Below, piece by piece: positions 29,099-38,149 of a DNA stretch of 64,000 nt; positions within the stretch are counted from its first letter, which is position 1; every line of letters begins with the position of its first letter. The notes under the pieces were generated by a model. It had not been told where the DNA came from and did not search any database. It saw only the letters and a list, made by a program, of their open reading frames with translations. Origin of the DNA: an uncultured Alphaproteobacteria bacterium. Lineage in GTDB: Bacteria > Pseudomonadota > Alphaproteobacteria > Micavibrionales > Micavibrionaceae. The translations under genes were made by a program, and so were the position numbers. The stretch spans positions 1 to 64,000 of the forward strand of contig CALHAW010000025.1 of the NCBI GenBank assembly GCA_937934135.1, given 5' to 3'.

Positions 29099-30713
29099 CA
29101 GTCAAAAGCTTATTACCTGAGGATGGATCGACGTTAAATGCCGCCGCTGGGCGTATTGTATCATCCGCATACTGATTGAGCAATTCTTGTAACGCTTGCG
29201 TGTAATCGCCATTATTTTGGACAGGCTCTTTCACTTTAAACTCACGCCCTGCTTTCCACAAAAACGCTGTACCATCTTTTACAGACCAACTTTGCAAAGT
29301 TTCCCGAAGACTCGCCCCGCGCGCGGCAATCCATTTTGACCCTCCCAGACCCCCTTCCCACGCCGCACCTGATGCGTGCGATATAGAATGTGTTGCCTGT
29401 GTTGGTTGTCTCATATCTGCGGCCAATCCCATGGCGGTTGCATTTTGCGCCATTAAGGTCTGCACCGCTTGTTCAAACGATCCTATCACATTGACGTTAC
29501 TAGCTACGCTTCCATTATTTGACGCTTCCCATTGTAAATCAACATCTGCGCGTGAAGCCCAGCGCTCTAAGACTGCGCGCATATCCTCACCCGCTTGTGC
29601 GCTCCAGCTCTCTGGCGTGGCGCGTAACGGCGTGGGCGCTTTGTTGGCCGTCATTTGGCCAATCGGCATGTTTGATGGTGTTGGGATTGTAATATCTTGC
29701 GCTGCCGCCGCTCTGGTGCTGGGGCTTGCCACACGGATACGCGGCGCCGATTGATCATCTTCGATCGCGCGGCTCACCCGCGCGCCCCTTAATCCAACAG
29801 GGGACGGTAAAGGCTGGTTTACCTCCGGAATATCCAGCTTTCTTAGGCGTGTTGGCGCTTGTGGCGTTGCTTGTGGAACAGATTGTACAATTTCTGGGTC
29901 GTGGACACGCGGTATCCGCACTTCTGGTGTTTGAACGAGGGGTAACACATGCCCTGCATCTCCGCCAATACGTGGCTCGCGCATTGATTTTGTCGTTTCT
30001 GACGCGGCAACACGCGGACTATTATCAACTGACGTACCACCACCTATCACAGGGCGCGATAAACGTGGACGGGATAAATTCGTATCAGAATATACTTCTG
30101 GTGCAGCTTGCGATGATTGAATACGGTTACGTGCCATACTGTCTGGTAAGCTAGATTTTGGTATAACCGCAGTACGCAAACCCGTTGTTCCCGTAAAACA
30201 CGCATCAAGGCGCGCCGCGCCTTCACTGATATTACCCAGATTAAACGCCATACTGTTTCCTTCAACCTCAAGCCGTAGGACGCGGGTTTTCAGAAGTTGC
30301 GGGTAAATATTCCCCAGCGTTTCTAAATTAAATAATAACACACTGTCGGAAAAGGCCGTCGCCTGGACATCGCGTGATACCGCCGCATCAAAATGGACGC
30401 GAGCGTTATATTCTTGTCCTGTGATGAAAATCGGTTGGCGGAAATCCGCCGCCATAGACAATATACGCTTTCCCCCACCTGCAAAACGCAGGATAAAACC
30501 GTTATCGTATGTTGCCTTCATCACGCAAGGGAGCTTCAACGCTTCTAACCCGCGTAACGTTCCCATGTTTGTTGGTTTAATCTCCCACTCTGACGCAGGC
30601 ATAAACTGTGGAATGCCCGCCCGCGTGCTTTGCGCATAAGAAGCTGTAATCGTTGAAGAAAACAACAAAGCGGTCAGACAAACATTTAAGCAAAGAAAAA
30701 CAGCTATTCTCAC
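29091..30713 (-). CDS. Secreted envelope protein with paralogous N-domain and two TcpQ-C-like repeats
   Basis: Signal peptide; LPCVMKATYDNGFILRFAGG...; repeats SWSAQAGEDMRAVLERWASRADVDLQWEA and KWIAARGASLRETLQSWSVKDGTAFLWKAG each followed by (F/Y)xxAxxxL. Confidence 0.75.
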   Translation of the reverse strand: MRIAVFLCLNVCLTALLFSSTITASYAQSTRAGIPQFMPASEWEIKPTNMGTLRGLEALKLPCVMKATYDNGFILRFAGGGKRILSMAADFRQPIFITGQEYNARVHFDAAVSRDVQATAFSDSVLLFNLETLGNIYPQLLKTRVLRLEVEGNSMAFNLGNISEGAARLDACFTGTTGLRTAVIPKSSLPDSMARNRIQSSQAAPEVYSDTNLSRPRLSRPVIGGGTSVDNSPRVAASETTKSMREPRIGGDAGHVLPLVQTPEVRIPRVHDPEIVQSVPQATPQAPTRLRKLDIPEVNQPLPSPVGLRGARVSRAIEDDQSAPRIRVASPSTRAAAAQDITIPTPSNMPIGQMTANKAPTPLRATPESWSAQAGEDMRAVLERWASRADVDLQWEASNNGSVASNVNVIGSFEQAVQTLMAQNATAMGLAADMRQPTQATHSISHASGAAWEGGLGGSKWIAARGASLRETLQSWSVKDGTAFLWKAGREFKVKEPVQNNGDYTQALQELLNQYADDTIRPAAAFNVDPSSGNKLLTVE

Positions 30714-30819
30714 GGATTAAGCTCCCAATAAATCGAAATCAAGTTTGACCATAAAGCCCCTATTTAAGCGGGGCAAGTCCCTTTCGAAAGCTTTCCCGTT
30801 ATAATTTAGCTTTATGATT

Positions 30820-31933
30820 TTAACTTTCCTGGCTATCCTCCAAACGATGCGCTAGTGCCGCCTCTAGGAACGGATCTAGCTTTCCATCAAGAACGCCTTG
30901 GCTATCCGTTGTTTCGCAGGCGGTGCGTTGATCTTTTACCATTTGATACGGATGTAACACATAAGAGCGGATTGCATGCCCCCATCCAATATCACTCTTT
31001 TCGCTATGCGCGTCTGATGCGGCATCTTCGCGGCGTTGAATTTCGGCTTCATACAGGCGGGCTTTTAACATGCTCATCGCCGTATCTTTATTTTTATGCT
31101 GTGATCGCTCGTTCTGACAGGCCACCACAATGCCCGATGGTTCATGCGTAATACGAACGGCTGAATCCGTTGTATTAACGTGTTGACCGCCACTTCCGCT
31201 TGAACGATACGTATCGATACGTAAATCTTTCTCTTCAATTTCAATGTCGATACTGTCATCAATCACAGGAGAGACAGAAACAGAGGCAAAACTGGTATGA
31301 CGGCGTGCATTTGAATCATAGGGGGATATCCGTACGAGCCGATGCACCCCTGTTTCGGTTTTAATCCACCCATAAGCCATATCACCAGAAATTTGGATCG
31401 TCGCGGACTTAATTCCCGCCTCTTCCCCATCACTGCGGTCTAAAACGGTAGCCTTAAAACCGCGTTTCTCCGCCCAGCGCAAATACATCCGCAAGATCAT
31501 TTCCGCCCAATCTTGAGCTTCTGTGCCGCCTGCACCAGAATTAACCTCGAGGAACGCATCATTACCATCCGCCTCACCCGACAGCATGCTTTCCAGTTGG
31601 CGCTTATCAAGGTCGATTTTAATGGCTTGAAGGGCGGTTTCAGATTCAGCGACGATACTGTCATCGCCCTCTGCCTCCCCCATTTCGATCATCTCACTAT
31701 GATCACTAATATCAGTTTCTATTTGTCGAACGGCGCCAATCTGATCTTCGAGGCGGTTACGCTCACGCATGATGGCTTGCGCCTTTTCGGAATCATTCCA
31801 AAGATCAGGATCTTCCACCAGCGCATTCAGCTCATCCAGCCGCTTAACCGCCACATCCCAGTCAAAGATGCCTCCTCAGCAACGCTAAGGCGCTCCTAAT
31901 ATCATCAATAAGGGACTGTGTTTCTGCTTTCAT
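30820..31933 (-). CDS. prfB: Peptide chain release factor 2, with programmed +1 frameshift at in-frame TGA (31864-31862)
   Basis: GGQHVNTTDSAVRITH, VHRLVRISPYDSNARRHTSFASV; upstream frame MKAETQSLIDDIRSALALLRRHL-TGA with AGGAGG CAT CTT TGA C; downstream frame DWDVAVKRLDEL. Confidence 0.95.
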
Positions 31934-31982
31934 GAGAACTCTTTACCAGCATTCACATCAGATGAAAATAGAGATGTGAAAC

Positions 31983-32405
31983 TTACCCAAACTTTAAAGT
32001 ATGTCCTTTAAGCACAGGATAAACTGGTACATCATTCAAAACTTGCTCATGCCGCGATACAGGCAATTCTATTTGCGATATTTCGGAATTATCGTTGGTA
32101 TTTTCAGATGCTAAACTAAACGCTAATAAAGCTCCCCCAGCTAATCCCGAAAAATACCCTAATATTGCTGATTTCGGATTATCAGATGAACGTTCAGCCA
32201 AAGGAGAAGGATTTTGAAAACTAAATACAGCCTCACGCGCCATTGCATAAAACGCAAAAGCACTTACAGGAAGCAACGCTAAAGTAGGACTATTAAATAC
32301 AGTGCCTAAGGCACCTCCAGAAGCGCCCAGAGCAAAACCAGCAACAGACACCTTAGAGTCCATTCGTTGCATTCTGTTCTTTAAATTTTCTGTTAATTCA
32401 CTCAT
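31983..32405 (-). CDS. Orphan membrane protein, 140 aa
   Basis: Hydrophobic segments VAGFALGASGGALGTVF, ALLPVSAFAFYAMA, ILGYFSGLAGGALLAFSLA; preceded by ATTGACATAAT (32457-32467). Confidence 0.65.
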   Translation of the reverse strand: MSELTENLKNRMQRMDSKVSVAGFALGASGGALGTVFNSPTLALLPVSAFAFYAMAREAVFSFQNPSPLAERSSDNPKSAILGYFSGLAGGALLAFSLASENTNDNSEISQIELPVSRHEQVLNDVPVYPVLKGHTLKFG

Positions 32406-32489
32406 ATCAAATACCTTTTCCTTGATTAGAGCATTAAAACTAGCAGAACGCCTTAAATTATGTCAATAATAAAATGCGCAATACAAAAA

Positions 32490-33011
32490 CTATGCGGCTT
32501 CTTTCATATCAACCATTGAGGTTCCCATTATTTTTTGCATGGCCATCATGTATTCCGCAAGCATTTCTGCATTATTACATGCACCACTCAACACCATCTT
32601 ATCAAGGCAAACGGCTTCGGCGTCTGATACTTTGCACTCCACTGGCATTTCCATGTCACGCATTAAGTATGCTGCATCGGCCATTAAACAAACAGGCTTT
32701 ACGGAACTCATGACACTGCTGATAAAACGGCGCGTATGCGCGGTTTGTTTTAATTTATCAAGGCTGCGTTCACCACCAACCACAACCACCGCATCATAAT
32801 CCACACCCAACGCAGTATTAATTGGCGCATCTACCATGTAATTATGCCCCCATCCAGCGTCATTCCACCCATTTACAAGCCCTTGGTTAGAGCTAACGAG
32901 CGACATTTGAGCGCCCATTAATTGGATTTGTTTTTGGAGAGCGAGAAATTGCGCTTCGTCAAAGCCATTTGACGCGAGTACAGCGATTTTATAATCGTTA
33001 AATGATTGCAT
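32490..33011 (-). CDS. DJ-1/PfpI-family (class I glutamine amidotransferase-like) protein
   Basis: KIAVLASNGFDEAQFLALQKQIQLMGAQMSLVS...GVDYDAVVVVGGERSLDKL. Confidence 0.75.
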   Translation of the reverse strand: MQSFNDYKIAVLASNGFDEAQFLALQKQIQLMGAQMSLVSSNQGLVNGWNDAGWGHNYMVDAPINTALGVDYDAVVVVGGERSLDKLKQTAHTRRFISSVMSSVKPVCLMADAAYLMRDMEMPVECKVSDAEAVCLDKMVLSGACNNAEMLAEYMMAMQKIMGTSMVDMKEAA

Positions 33012-33180
33012 AGGTACACCTTCTATTGTTTTGGCTATTATTTTTTGAAATTTGAGCGGAAAATGCCGAATCCGCGGGTCAGAGTCAACCTTTTCCTGTC
33101 ATAATCATTAACAGCATAAGAAAAGCACCCGCCCTATCACCGACAAAGCCCTGAAAAATAACGCAGAAAGTGAATAGTTC

Positions 33181-33208
33181 TTTACAATAATCTGATCTGC
33201 TTTATAAA
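33181..33208 (+). promoter_or_regulatory. Putative sigma70-like promoter of the OmpA-family lipoprotein gene
   Basis: TTTACA-N16-TATAAA, about 70 bp upstream of ATG 33278. Confidence 0.5.
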
Positions 33209-33277
33209 TATAGACTGAATCGCGCCATCAAAAAGCGTGTCCAAAAGAATTCGCTATATTTTAAGGAGCTTTTTTAA

Positions 33278-34189
33278 ATGAAAAATACAATCTTACGTCC
33301 ACTTATGCTGACGGCCATTATTGCCCTTGTTGCTGCTTGTTCACCAAAGAAATTTGATGAAGTAAAAGCCTTAAACGATGCAAGCGGTTCAGGTAACGCC
33401 TTTACACAGGCTCTCACAACAGAATACAGATCATTCGTAAACAGCGAACTAGATTCATATGAAGATCACGCAGATGCGCTTCATTTTTCTAGAAAAGGAT
33501 TGGCCGCCGCCCGTGGTGACATGGTTATGGCCGAAGCCGTCAGTGATTGGAATCTTCACGCAGGTCATGCAGAAGAATTAATTGTTGCCCGCGCCCGCAT
33601 GGTTGACGTGTTTGCCCGTGGCGCGCGTGAAACACAACCACAGCTTTCTGCCGTAACCCAAGCAAGATTTGATTGCTGGATTGAAGAGCAAGAAGAGAAT
33701 TTCCAAGACAATAACATCGGCGTCTGTAAATCACAGTTCTTTGATGCGTTGGCACAATTAGAAGCGTCTATCCCTGCCGCCGCACCAGCGCCTGAGCCTG
33801 TTGCAATCGTCGATAATGGTGATCTTGGCATTGACCCATCACAACCAATGGCCGTTGAAAATGCCAAATACATCGTGTTCTTTGACTTTGACCAAAGCTC
33901 ATTAAATGCTGGTGCAAACAGCATTCTTGATGCCGCAGCGGAAGAAGCAAAATCGCGCAACTTGAACTCAATCTCCGTTGTTGGACATACTGATACATCA
34001 GGATCACGGTCTTACAACCAGACACTTTCAATGAAACGTGCTGAAGCAGTACGTTCAGGTCTGGCACAACGCGGCGTTAACGCCAGCATCATTCAAACAC
34101 AAAACCGTGGTGAGAGTGAGTTGCTCGTTGATACAGCCGACGGTGTTCGTGAGCCAGCAAATAGACGCGGTGAAATTACGTTTCAGTAA
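33278..34189 (+). CDS. OmpA-family lipoprotein
   Basis: Lipobox LVAAC; C-terminal IVFFDFDQSSLNAGANSIL...SVVGHTDTSGSRSYNQTLSMKRAEAVRSGLAQRGV...NRRGEITF. Confidence 0.93.
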   Translation: MKNTILRPLMLTAIIALVAACSPKKFDEVKALNDASGSGNAFTQALTTEYRSFVNSELDSYEDHADALHFSRKGLAAARGDMVMAEAVSDWNLHAGHAEELIVARARMVDVFARGARETQPQLSAVTQARFDCWIEEQEENFQDNNIGVCKSQFFDALAQLEASIPAAAPAPEPVAIVDNGDLGIDPSQPMAVENAKYIVFFDFDQSSLNAGANSILDAAAEEAKSRNLNSISVVGHTDTSGSRSYNQTLSMKRAEAVRSGLAQRGVNASIIQTQNRGESELLVDTADGVREPANRRGEITFQ

Positions 34190-34210
34190 TTTTTAACGAA
34201 TAGAATAAAT

Positions 34211-34243
34211 AAAAAGGCGGGATGTTATTTCCGCCTTTTTTTA
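34211..34243 (+). terminator. Rho-independent terminator after OmpA-family gene
   Basis: AAAAAGGCGG-GATGTTATTT-CCGCCTTTTT, 10-bp perfect stem with T-tract. Confidence 0.9.
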
Positions 34244-34311
34244 TGCGCAAAAACATATAACCCATCACATCACCGTTGCACCACGCGCCAACGCACTCTA
34301 AACTCTTATCC

Positions 34312-35754
34312 ATGGACTTTAGACCCATTCTTTACGTGACTGGCATTTTGCTCTGCGCCCTCGCATTCAGCATGCTACTCCCGCTTGCGACAGATCTACT
34401 CAATAACAATGAAGACTGGAAAGTCTTTTTGGTATGTTCCATTTCTACGGCATTTTTTGGTGGCGCTCTCGTCCTCACCAATGCCAGCAAGAAATTTCAT
34501 ATGACTGTGCGCCAAACTTTTATTATGACAGCCTTCAGCTGGGTAACACTTGCGTTATTTTCTGCGCTCCCTTTCGCCCTTTGCGGTTTAAACCTTAGCA
34601 TTACTGACTCTGTTTTTGAGGCAGTCTCTGGTATCACCACAACGGGATCCACCGTGATAACAACATTGGAACAATCTCCTCCGGGCATTCTCCTCTGGCG
34701 GGCGATTCTACAATGGCTTGGCGGAGTTGGTATCATTGTCATGGCGCTCTCTGTCCTGCCTTTTCTAAAAGTCGGGGGAATGCAGCTTTTCAAGACTGAA
34801 TCCTCCGAAAGTGAGAAAGCCTTGCCGCGCGCACGACAGCTCGCTGCTTATATTGGTTTTATTTATATTGCTCTCACTTTTATCTGCATGGTTTGCTACA
34901 TGCTTTCAGGGATGAACAACTTTAACGCCCTTGCCCACGCCATGACCACCATCGCCACGGGTGGCTTTTCAACATTCGATAGTTCTTTTGCTCTCATGGA
35001 TTCTGTCTCTATTGAGCTAACTGCGATTGTCTTTATGTTACTAGGCGGCTTACCGTTTATTTTATTCGTGAAAGCCTTACGCGGTAGCTGGGCAGATTTA
35101 TTTAACGACTCACAAGTGCGCACCTTTCTTACGCTTGTCGTCCTCGCTATTATAACCATGACTGCTTATTTGGTTGTGCAAAATGGAACAGCATCCCTCG
35201 AAGCTTTACGCCGTGCGGCCTTTAACGTCGTCTCTATCATTACGGGAACAGGATATACCAATGGGGATTATGGCGCATGGGGCGGTTTTGCCGTGACGTT
35301 GATTTTCTTTCTGATGGTTATTGGTGGATGTGCGGGTTCCACCACTTGTGGAATTAAGATTTTCCGCTTTCAAGTGATCTATGAAGTCACGAAGGTACAA
35401 TTAAAACAGCTTATTTATCCCAATGGCGTGTTTACCCCCCATTATAATCATCAACCCATCCCAAGCGGTGTTGCTGCTTCCGTAATGAGCTTCTTTTTCA
35501 TTTACGCGCTCAGTTTTGTTATCCTTGCGATTGGCCTTTCCTTTATCGGGCTAGACTTCCTTACCGCTATGTCTGGCGCGGTGACTTCTATTTCAAATGT
35601 TGGACCTGGTTTAGGTGATGTTATCGGACCCGCAGGGACGTTTGAACCCCTGCCTGATGCCGCAAAATGGCTCATGTGCCTTGGAATGCTTATGGGACGT
35701 TTAGAGCTTTTCACCGTATTGGTGCTGTTTTTACCTCAATTTTGGAAAAGATAA
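34312..35754 (+). CDS. trkH: Potassium uptake protein TrkH
   Basis: SGITTTGSTVITTLEQSPPGILLWRAILQWLGGVGIIVMAL; ATGGFSTFDSSF; STTCGIKIFRFQ; start chosen at MDFRPIL. Confidence 0.95.
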   Translation: MDFRPILYVTGILLCALAFSMLLPLATDLLNNNEDWKVFLVCSISTAFFGGALVLTNASKKFHMTVRQTFIMTAFSWVTLALFSALPFALCGLNLSITDSVFEAVSGITTTGSTVITTLEQSPPGILLWRAILQWLGGVGIIVMALSVLPFLKVGGMQLFKTESSESEKALPRARQLAAYIGFIYIALTFICMVCYMLSGMNNFNALAHAMTTIATGGFSTFDSSFALMDSVSIELTAIVFMLLGGLPFILFVKALRGSWADLFNDSQVRTFLTLVVLAIITMTAYLVVQNGTASLEALRRAAFNVVSIITGTGYTNGDYGAWGGFAVTLIFFLMVIGGCAGSTTCGIKIFRFQVIYEVTKVQLKQLIYPNGVFTPHYNHQPIPSGVAASVMSFFFIYALSFVILAIGLSFIGLDFLTAMSGAVTSISNVGPGLGDVIGPAGTFEPLPDAAKWLMCLGMLMGRLELFTVLVLFLPQFWKR

Positions 35755-35796
35755 GCTTTACACCTTATATGAACTTTAAGCTCTATATGTGAACGT

Positions 35797-36360
35797 TTAA
35801 CTACGGGCGTTTATCTTGCCCACAATCTGCGTCACCGCTTTATCTAAATCACTCATGATCTTTTCTAAAAATTCAAACTGCCTAAACTCACGCTCTGAAA
35901 TTGATAAATCAGGAGGCAGCGTTAACGTCCGATCCATATTAATGGTATAGGGCGTGCGTGCGGTTCCATCATTTGCCACGGGGATCATCGTGATAAATAA
36001 GTTAAAGCTATACACATCGCGTTCATTTCCAAATAAAGAATCAAAATATTTAAGTTTTTGCGTTGTCTTTGTCATGCTTAATTTTTGAACATCAAACACC
36101 ATATGCCGTACACCCGTAACCAAATCAAAACGGCTTAAAGCATAATTTTCTAAAGTTAATTCGGGCGAGCGTATAAAAGAGGCCTGCGCCGGACGCTCAT
36201 ACTCCGTATAGTTTTTGCGTACCTCAACGCGCCCTTTCTGCACCGTATAAGGGGTTAGAGCGCTATAATCAAAAGACGGCAATGGCTTGCCCATTGGATT
36301 TGGGGAAGAACTGCACCCTGCCAATAAACAGGCTATACTTAAGGTTATAAATTTATGCAT
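35797..36360 (-). CDS. Putative lipoprotein
   Basis: Lipobox LLAGCSSS; no family recognised. Confidence 0.7.
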   Translation of the reverse strand: MHKFITLSIACLLAGCSSSPNPMGKPLPSFDYSALTPYTVQKGRVEVRKNYTEYERPAQASFIRSPELTLENYALSRFDLVTGVRHMVFDVQKLSMTKTTQKLKYFDSLFGNERDVYSFNLFITMIPVANDGTARTPYTINMDRTLTLPPDLSISEREFRQFEFLEKIMSDLDKAVTQIVGKINARS

Positions 36361-37309
36361 CTTTGTTCATCTTTATATTGATTTTATAATCCGTACTGCA
36401 AAATTCACATTTCATGGTGACGATCCCCTCTTCCGTCAATTCTTCTTGATCCTCATCAGGCATCATTTTTAAAACATTCTCAACCCGTTCTTGTGAACAA
36501 CGGCATTGATGGCGCACCATAACGGGATCAAAAATTCGTATTCCTTCTTCATGGAATAACCGTATTAAAATCGCATGTGCATTTAATTCGGGGGAAAGTA
36601 ACTCTTCCTCCGTACAGCTTTGCATCAAAATCATCGCGCGCCGCCAATCATCTTCATTTAAATTACTAGCATCACGCACACCTTTATCGGGGGCGTTCTC
36701 ACCGCCCTCTTCAGGCATGTGTTGCAACATTAACCCCGCAGAACGCCACTTACCATCGCGCTCACCTACGGCCATTTTAATACCTGTGTCAATTTGTTCA
36801 GACTGGGTGAAATAATGTTGCACGCACTCCACCAAAGACTTCCCCTTTAATTCAACAATACCCTGATATCGTTCTGTTTTCAGGCCATGATCAACCGTAA
36901 AGGCAATATGTCCCTTCCCCAATAATTGTGCCAAATGATTGTCTGATCCTTCACCTGCTTCTTTACGTGAAAATGCTGCCAACTGTTTATTTGCGACTGC
37001 AACACGTTCTTCATTAAAACTGGCACATCCACGAATTTCACCTTTGCTGGTCACATCGGCAATCAACATGCTGATCGGTCCATCCCCTTGCGTTTGTAGG
37101 GTAAAGATTCCATCAAACTTCAACATAGACGATAACATCGCGCATAACGTAATCGTTTCCGCCAATAATTGGTTTACAATAGGCGGATAATCATGCGCCT
37201 TTAAGATATCATCCAACACTTCATTAAACCGTACAATGCGCCCGCGAAGGCTCGACACTTCCAACTGAAACGGACGGATCATATCACCAGATAAATCAAG
37301 TTTCGCCAT
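36353..37309 (-). CDS. hslO: Redox-regulated chaperone Hsp33
   Basis: N-term and ...QYFTQSEQIDTGIKMAVG; Zn-binding HQCRCSQERV...MKCEFCSTDY. Confidence 0.95.
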   Translation of the reverse strand: MAKLDLSGDMIRPFQLEVSSLRGRIVRFNEVLDDILKAHDYPPIVNQLLAETITLCAMLSSMLKFDGIFTLQTQGDGPISMLIADVTSKGEIRGCASFNEERVAVANKQLAAFSRKEAGEGSDNHLAQLLGKGHIAFTVDHGLKTERYQGIVELKGKSLVECVQHYFTQSEQIDTGIKMAVGERDGKWRSAGLMLQHMPEEGGENAPDKGVRDASNLNEDDWRRAMILMQSCTEEELLSPELNAHAILIRLFHEEGIRIFDPVMVRHQCRCSQERVENVLKMMPDEDQEELTEEGIVTMKCEFCSTDYKINIKMNKDA

Positions 37310-37312
37310 TGT

Positions 37313-38134
37313 TTAACTCTTTATTCTATATCCGGTTTTCAACATCCAAAAAGCCAAGCTTCCGATCAAAATATTCGCAACAACCAATATAATAATACCC
37401 GTTGTTAAATCCCCATCAGCCTGCCCAATAAAGCCATATCTAAACCCATCAATCATGTAAAAGAATGGGTTATAATGCGCCACGGTCTGCCATCCTACGG
37501 GTAATTGCGTCACAGAATAAAATGTCCCCGAAAGAAATGTTAACGGCGTTACAAAGAAATTCGTAACCGCTGCAATATGATCAAATCTTTGTGACCAAAT
37601 CCCTGCCGCCAGACCAATGGAAGACAACAACATATTCCCCAACAGCCCAAATCCTAAGATATGCCAGAAAGAATGAATTTCAACACCCACGACCACCGCC
37701 ACAACCAAAATAGCGGAAACACCAACACTGACACCGCGACATATCCCCCCAATAATATATCCCCAAAATATTTCAAAGGCCGATAAAGGCGGCATTAAAA
37801 TATCAGAAATCGTGTCTGAAATTTTACCAATCATTAAAGAAGATGACGTATTGGCAAACGCATTTTGCACCATCGTCATCATCACTAAACCCGGTGCCAA
37901 GAACGTTAAGTAAGGAAGATCCCCTATCGTGCGCGTATTTCCGCCAAATGCCAACGCAAACACCGCATAAAACAACAACGTCATGATCACGGGCGCGACC
38001 ACCGTTTGCACGTAAACACTCGCAAAACGGCTCACTTCTTTTTTAATAAGCGTTTGCAGACCAACCCAATTCACGCCTTTCATATCTCTGGCGCCCAATG
38101 ATTGGGGACATGTCTGGTTATTTGTTTTGGTCAT
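37313..38134 (-). CDS. ABC-2 type transporter permease
   Basis: MTKTNNQTCPQSLGARDMKGVNWVGLQTLIKKEVSRF...FLAPGLVMMTMVQNAFANTSSSLMIGKI...YNPFFYMIDGFRYGFIG; start shortened from the track. Confidence 0.92.
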   Translation of the reverse strand: MTKTNNQTCPQSLGARDMKGVNWVGLQTLIKKEVSRFASVYVQTVVAPVIMTLLFYAVFALAFGGNTRTIGDLPYLTFLAPGLVMMTMVQNAFANTSSSLMIGKISDTISDILMPPLSAFEIFWGYIIGGICRGVSVGVSAILVVAVVVGVEIHSFWHILGFGLLGNMLLSSIGLAAGIWSQRFDHIAAVTNFFVTPLTFLSGTFYSVTQLPVGWQTVAHYNPFFYMIDGFRYGFIGQADGDLTTGIIILVVANILIGSLAFWMLKTGYRIKS

Positions 38135-38149
38135 GGTATGATCTTTCTC

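Noticed and set aside
37313-38134. Possible exporter system around the ABC-2 permease
   Set aside because: No ABC ATPase, periplasmic adaptor or biosynthetic genes are adjacent, so no system can be supported from this window.
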